Source of the DNA: an uncultured Granulicatella sp.
GTDB taxonomy: Bacteria > Bacillota > Bacilli > Lactobacillales > Aerococcaceae
Direction: 5' to 3'
DNA: 5,643 nucleotides
NCBI GenBank assembly: GCA_937891475.1
Contig: CALATC010000182.1
Coordinates: 1 to 5,643, forward strand
Both the position numbers and the translations under genes were made by a program. The notes under the pieces were generated by a model that searched no databases, was not told the origin of the DNA, and saw only the letters and a list, made by a program, of their open reading frames with translations. Below are positions 4,407 to 5,643 of this stretch, piece by piece; within the stretch, counting starts at the first letter, position 1; the number at the start of each line of letters is the position of its first letter.

Positions 4407-5643
4407 ATGCCGACTTATCAAGTAGGATATGATGAAAATACATGGGAATTCAATGAAGCTATTGGAGCAGCAAAACCAGGTGATGTACTAGAAATTCAAA
4501 AAAATTATTTTTTAAATTTTTCAACAGACACTGCTTATGAAATTGATAAAAATCTTACTTTTTTAGGATTATTAGATGAAGAAAATGGAGAGTCTTTCTT
4601 TACGAATAAATTTCAAGGAACCATTTCTATAGATTGTGGCGCTTCTGTAGTTTTTGAAAATATTTGGTTTACCAATCTTAAAGATACAACATTGATGATT
4701 ATTCATGAAAATTGTTCTGCAACATTTAAAAATTGCGTTTTTGAATGTACAGAAGAAGATAATGAAAGTTATTTAATTTATGCCAAAGAAGGCTCTTTTT
4801 TGACTTTTGAGCAATGTAAAACAAGTTTTGTAAGTGATAGTGGTAATCAGAGTATTTATTTACAAAATTCATCTTTCACTGCAAAGGATTCTTTCTTTCA
4901 ATTTAGAATGATTACGGAAGGTGCAGAATTAAAACTTTCGAATACCATTTGTGAGAATTACTTTGGTAATGCATTATATTTACAAAAAAATACAGGCTTT
5001 GAAGCTGAAAATTGTCAGTTTTACGGAGGAAATTTACTTAAATCTTATCCAATGATTTGGATAGAAGATTCTTACTTTAGATTGGAAAATGGAATCATTG
5101 GCAAAATGAAACGAGGACAAGGGTTATATGCTGGTGATAAGAGTGAAGTGTCACTAACAAATGTAACAGCTCAATCCTTGGATGTTCGAAAAAGTATTTG
5201 TCTTTTAGAAGATTGTAAAATTATGGATTCAGTTTTCTTAGGACCATTTACTTACTGTTATGCCCAAACGGTTTTATCTTTCCTTTGTGAGAGTGAATCG
5301 AGTATACCATTGAGATTATATAATGGCTCAACAATTTTTGCAGATCAAGTGTTATTTGAAAAAGCTCTTGATGTTAATATTGAAGCAACTGCGTCTTCAT
5401 TAGTTCATGTTTGTGAATTAATGTATGCTAATGGTAGTTCAAGTGAGTTAACTATTCAAACGGATGAATTTTCAAAAATGTCCGCTGATGTTCGTCATAC
5501 AACAGCTGCTGGAGCAGAGGGAAATGAGAATGCACCTAAAGAATTAGACAGTTATGAAGAATTACAAAGCTTAGTTGGCTTAGAAGCAGTTAAAAAAGAA
5601 ATCGATACATTAATTGGAATGGTTGATTATAATAAACAACGTG
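4407..5643 (+). CDS. Beta-helix protein fused to CbxX/SpoVK-type AAA+ ATPase (3' end missing)
   Basis: Open for 412 codons from ATG 4407 to the window end. AAGGTGAT at 4396-4403 is the ribosome-binding site. The N-terminus (EAIGAAKPGDVLEIQKNYFL, 17-36) is typical of the first turn of pectate-lyase-like right-handed beta-helices. To about residue 355 short beta-strand repeats with Asn, Cys and Phe at turns recur: SIDCGASVVFENIWFTN (74-90), ENCSATFKNCVFEC (101-114), YLQNSSFTAKDSFFQF (151-166), FEAENCQFYGG (198-208). No pectate-lyase catalytic motif or signal peptide is seen, so it is probably an intracellular binding module. A polar linker (about 356-382) leads to YEELQSLVGLEAVKKEIDTL (383-402), the characteristic entry to CbxX/CfqX AAA+ domains (CbbX, SpoVK, EccA). 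Walker A and B should follow beyond the window and are not seen. By family analogy it would remodel a protein partner recognised by the beta-helix. Substrate and pathway are unknown. It has its own promoter. Confidence 0.85.
   Translation, partial: MPTYQVGYDENTWEFNEAIGAAKPGDVLEIQKNYFLNFSTDTAYEIDKNLTFLGLLDEENGESFFTNKFQGTISIDCGASVVFENIWFTNLKDTTLMIIHENCSATFKNCVFECTEEDNESYLIYAKEGSFLTFEQCKTSFVSDSGNQSIYLQNSSFTAKDSFFQFRMITEGAELKLSNTICENYFGNALYLQKNTGFEAENCQFYGGNLLKSYPMIWIEDSYFRLENGIIGKMKRGQGLYAGDKSEVSLTNVTAQSLDVRKSICLLEDCKIMDSVFLGPFTYCYAQTVLSFLCESESSIPLRLYNGSTIFADQVLFEKALDVNIEATASSLVHVCELMYANGSSSELTIQTDEFSKMSADVRHTTAAGAEGNENAPKELDSYEELQSLVGLEAVKKEIDTLIGMVDYNKQR

Noticed and set aside
4230..4421. 63-codon open frame on the - strand
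   Set aside because: It crosses the terminator, promoter and start of the beta-helix/AAA gene. Its AT-rich, Phe/Ser-rich translation reflects base composition.

Overview
The window is low-GC Gram-positive DNA. It is AT-rich, uses TTA, GAA and AAA codons heavily, and has purine-rich Shine-Dalgarno sites and U-tract terminators. The gene set (HU, a YpiA-like TPR protein, YpiB/ReoY, and a Firmicute-type CCA-adding enzyme) points to Bacillota, most likely Lactobacillales (Enterococcaceae or Carnobacteriaceae type). The genus is inferred from style and gene order and is not proven. All genes seen lie on the + strand.

Positions 2-3411 are a conserved housekeeping block. The 3' end of the HU gene is followed by a clear intrinsic terminator. 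After it come three tightly packed genes, apparently one operon: a YpiA-like TPR protein (366-1640), YpiB/ReoY (1653-2180) and cca (2200-3411). ReoY proteins are known in Listeria as factors for ClpCP-dependent turnover of MurA, the first committed enzyme of peptidoglycan synthesis. The TPR protein next to it is a plausible partner scaffold. I place the reoY start at ATG 1653, because the upstream in-frame GTG at 1644 overlaps the ribosome-binding site.

Positions 3412-3995 hold a separate unit. It has a near-consensus sigma-A promoter with an extended -10, an inverted repeat spanning the promoter, a leader hairpin, a strong ribosome-binding site and a 157-residue protein I do not recognise. 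All its arginine codons are CGT, a bias otherwise seen here only in HU, which suggests high expression.

Positions 3996-4406 contain no convincing gene but are densely structured. Two related foldback elements (4000-4140 and 4179-4258) share their ends and one small hairpin. They differ by an internal block and by a matched two-base insertion on both sides of that hairpin. Arms of one copy can also pair with arms of the other. An intrinsic terminator at 4272-4295 and a good promoter at 4343-4372 follow.

Positions 4407-5643 (running off the end) encode an unusual protein. About 360 residues resemble a right-handed parallel beta-helix and lead into the start of what looks like a CbxX/SpoVK-type AAA+ ATPase. 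This gene and the structured spacer before it are the most interesting parts of the window. Whether they and the 157-residue protein form one system cannot be decided from this sequence.
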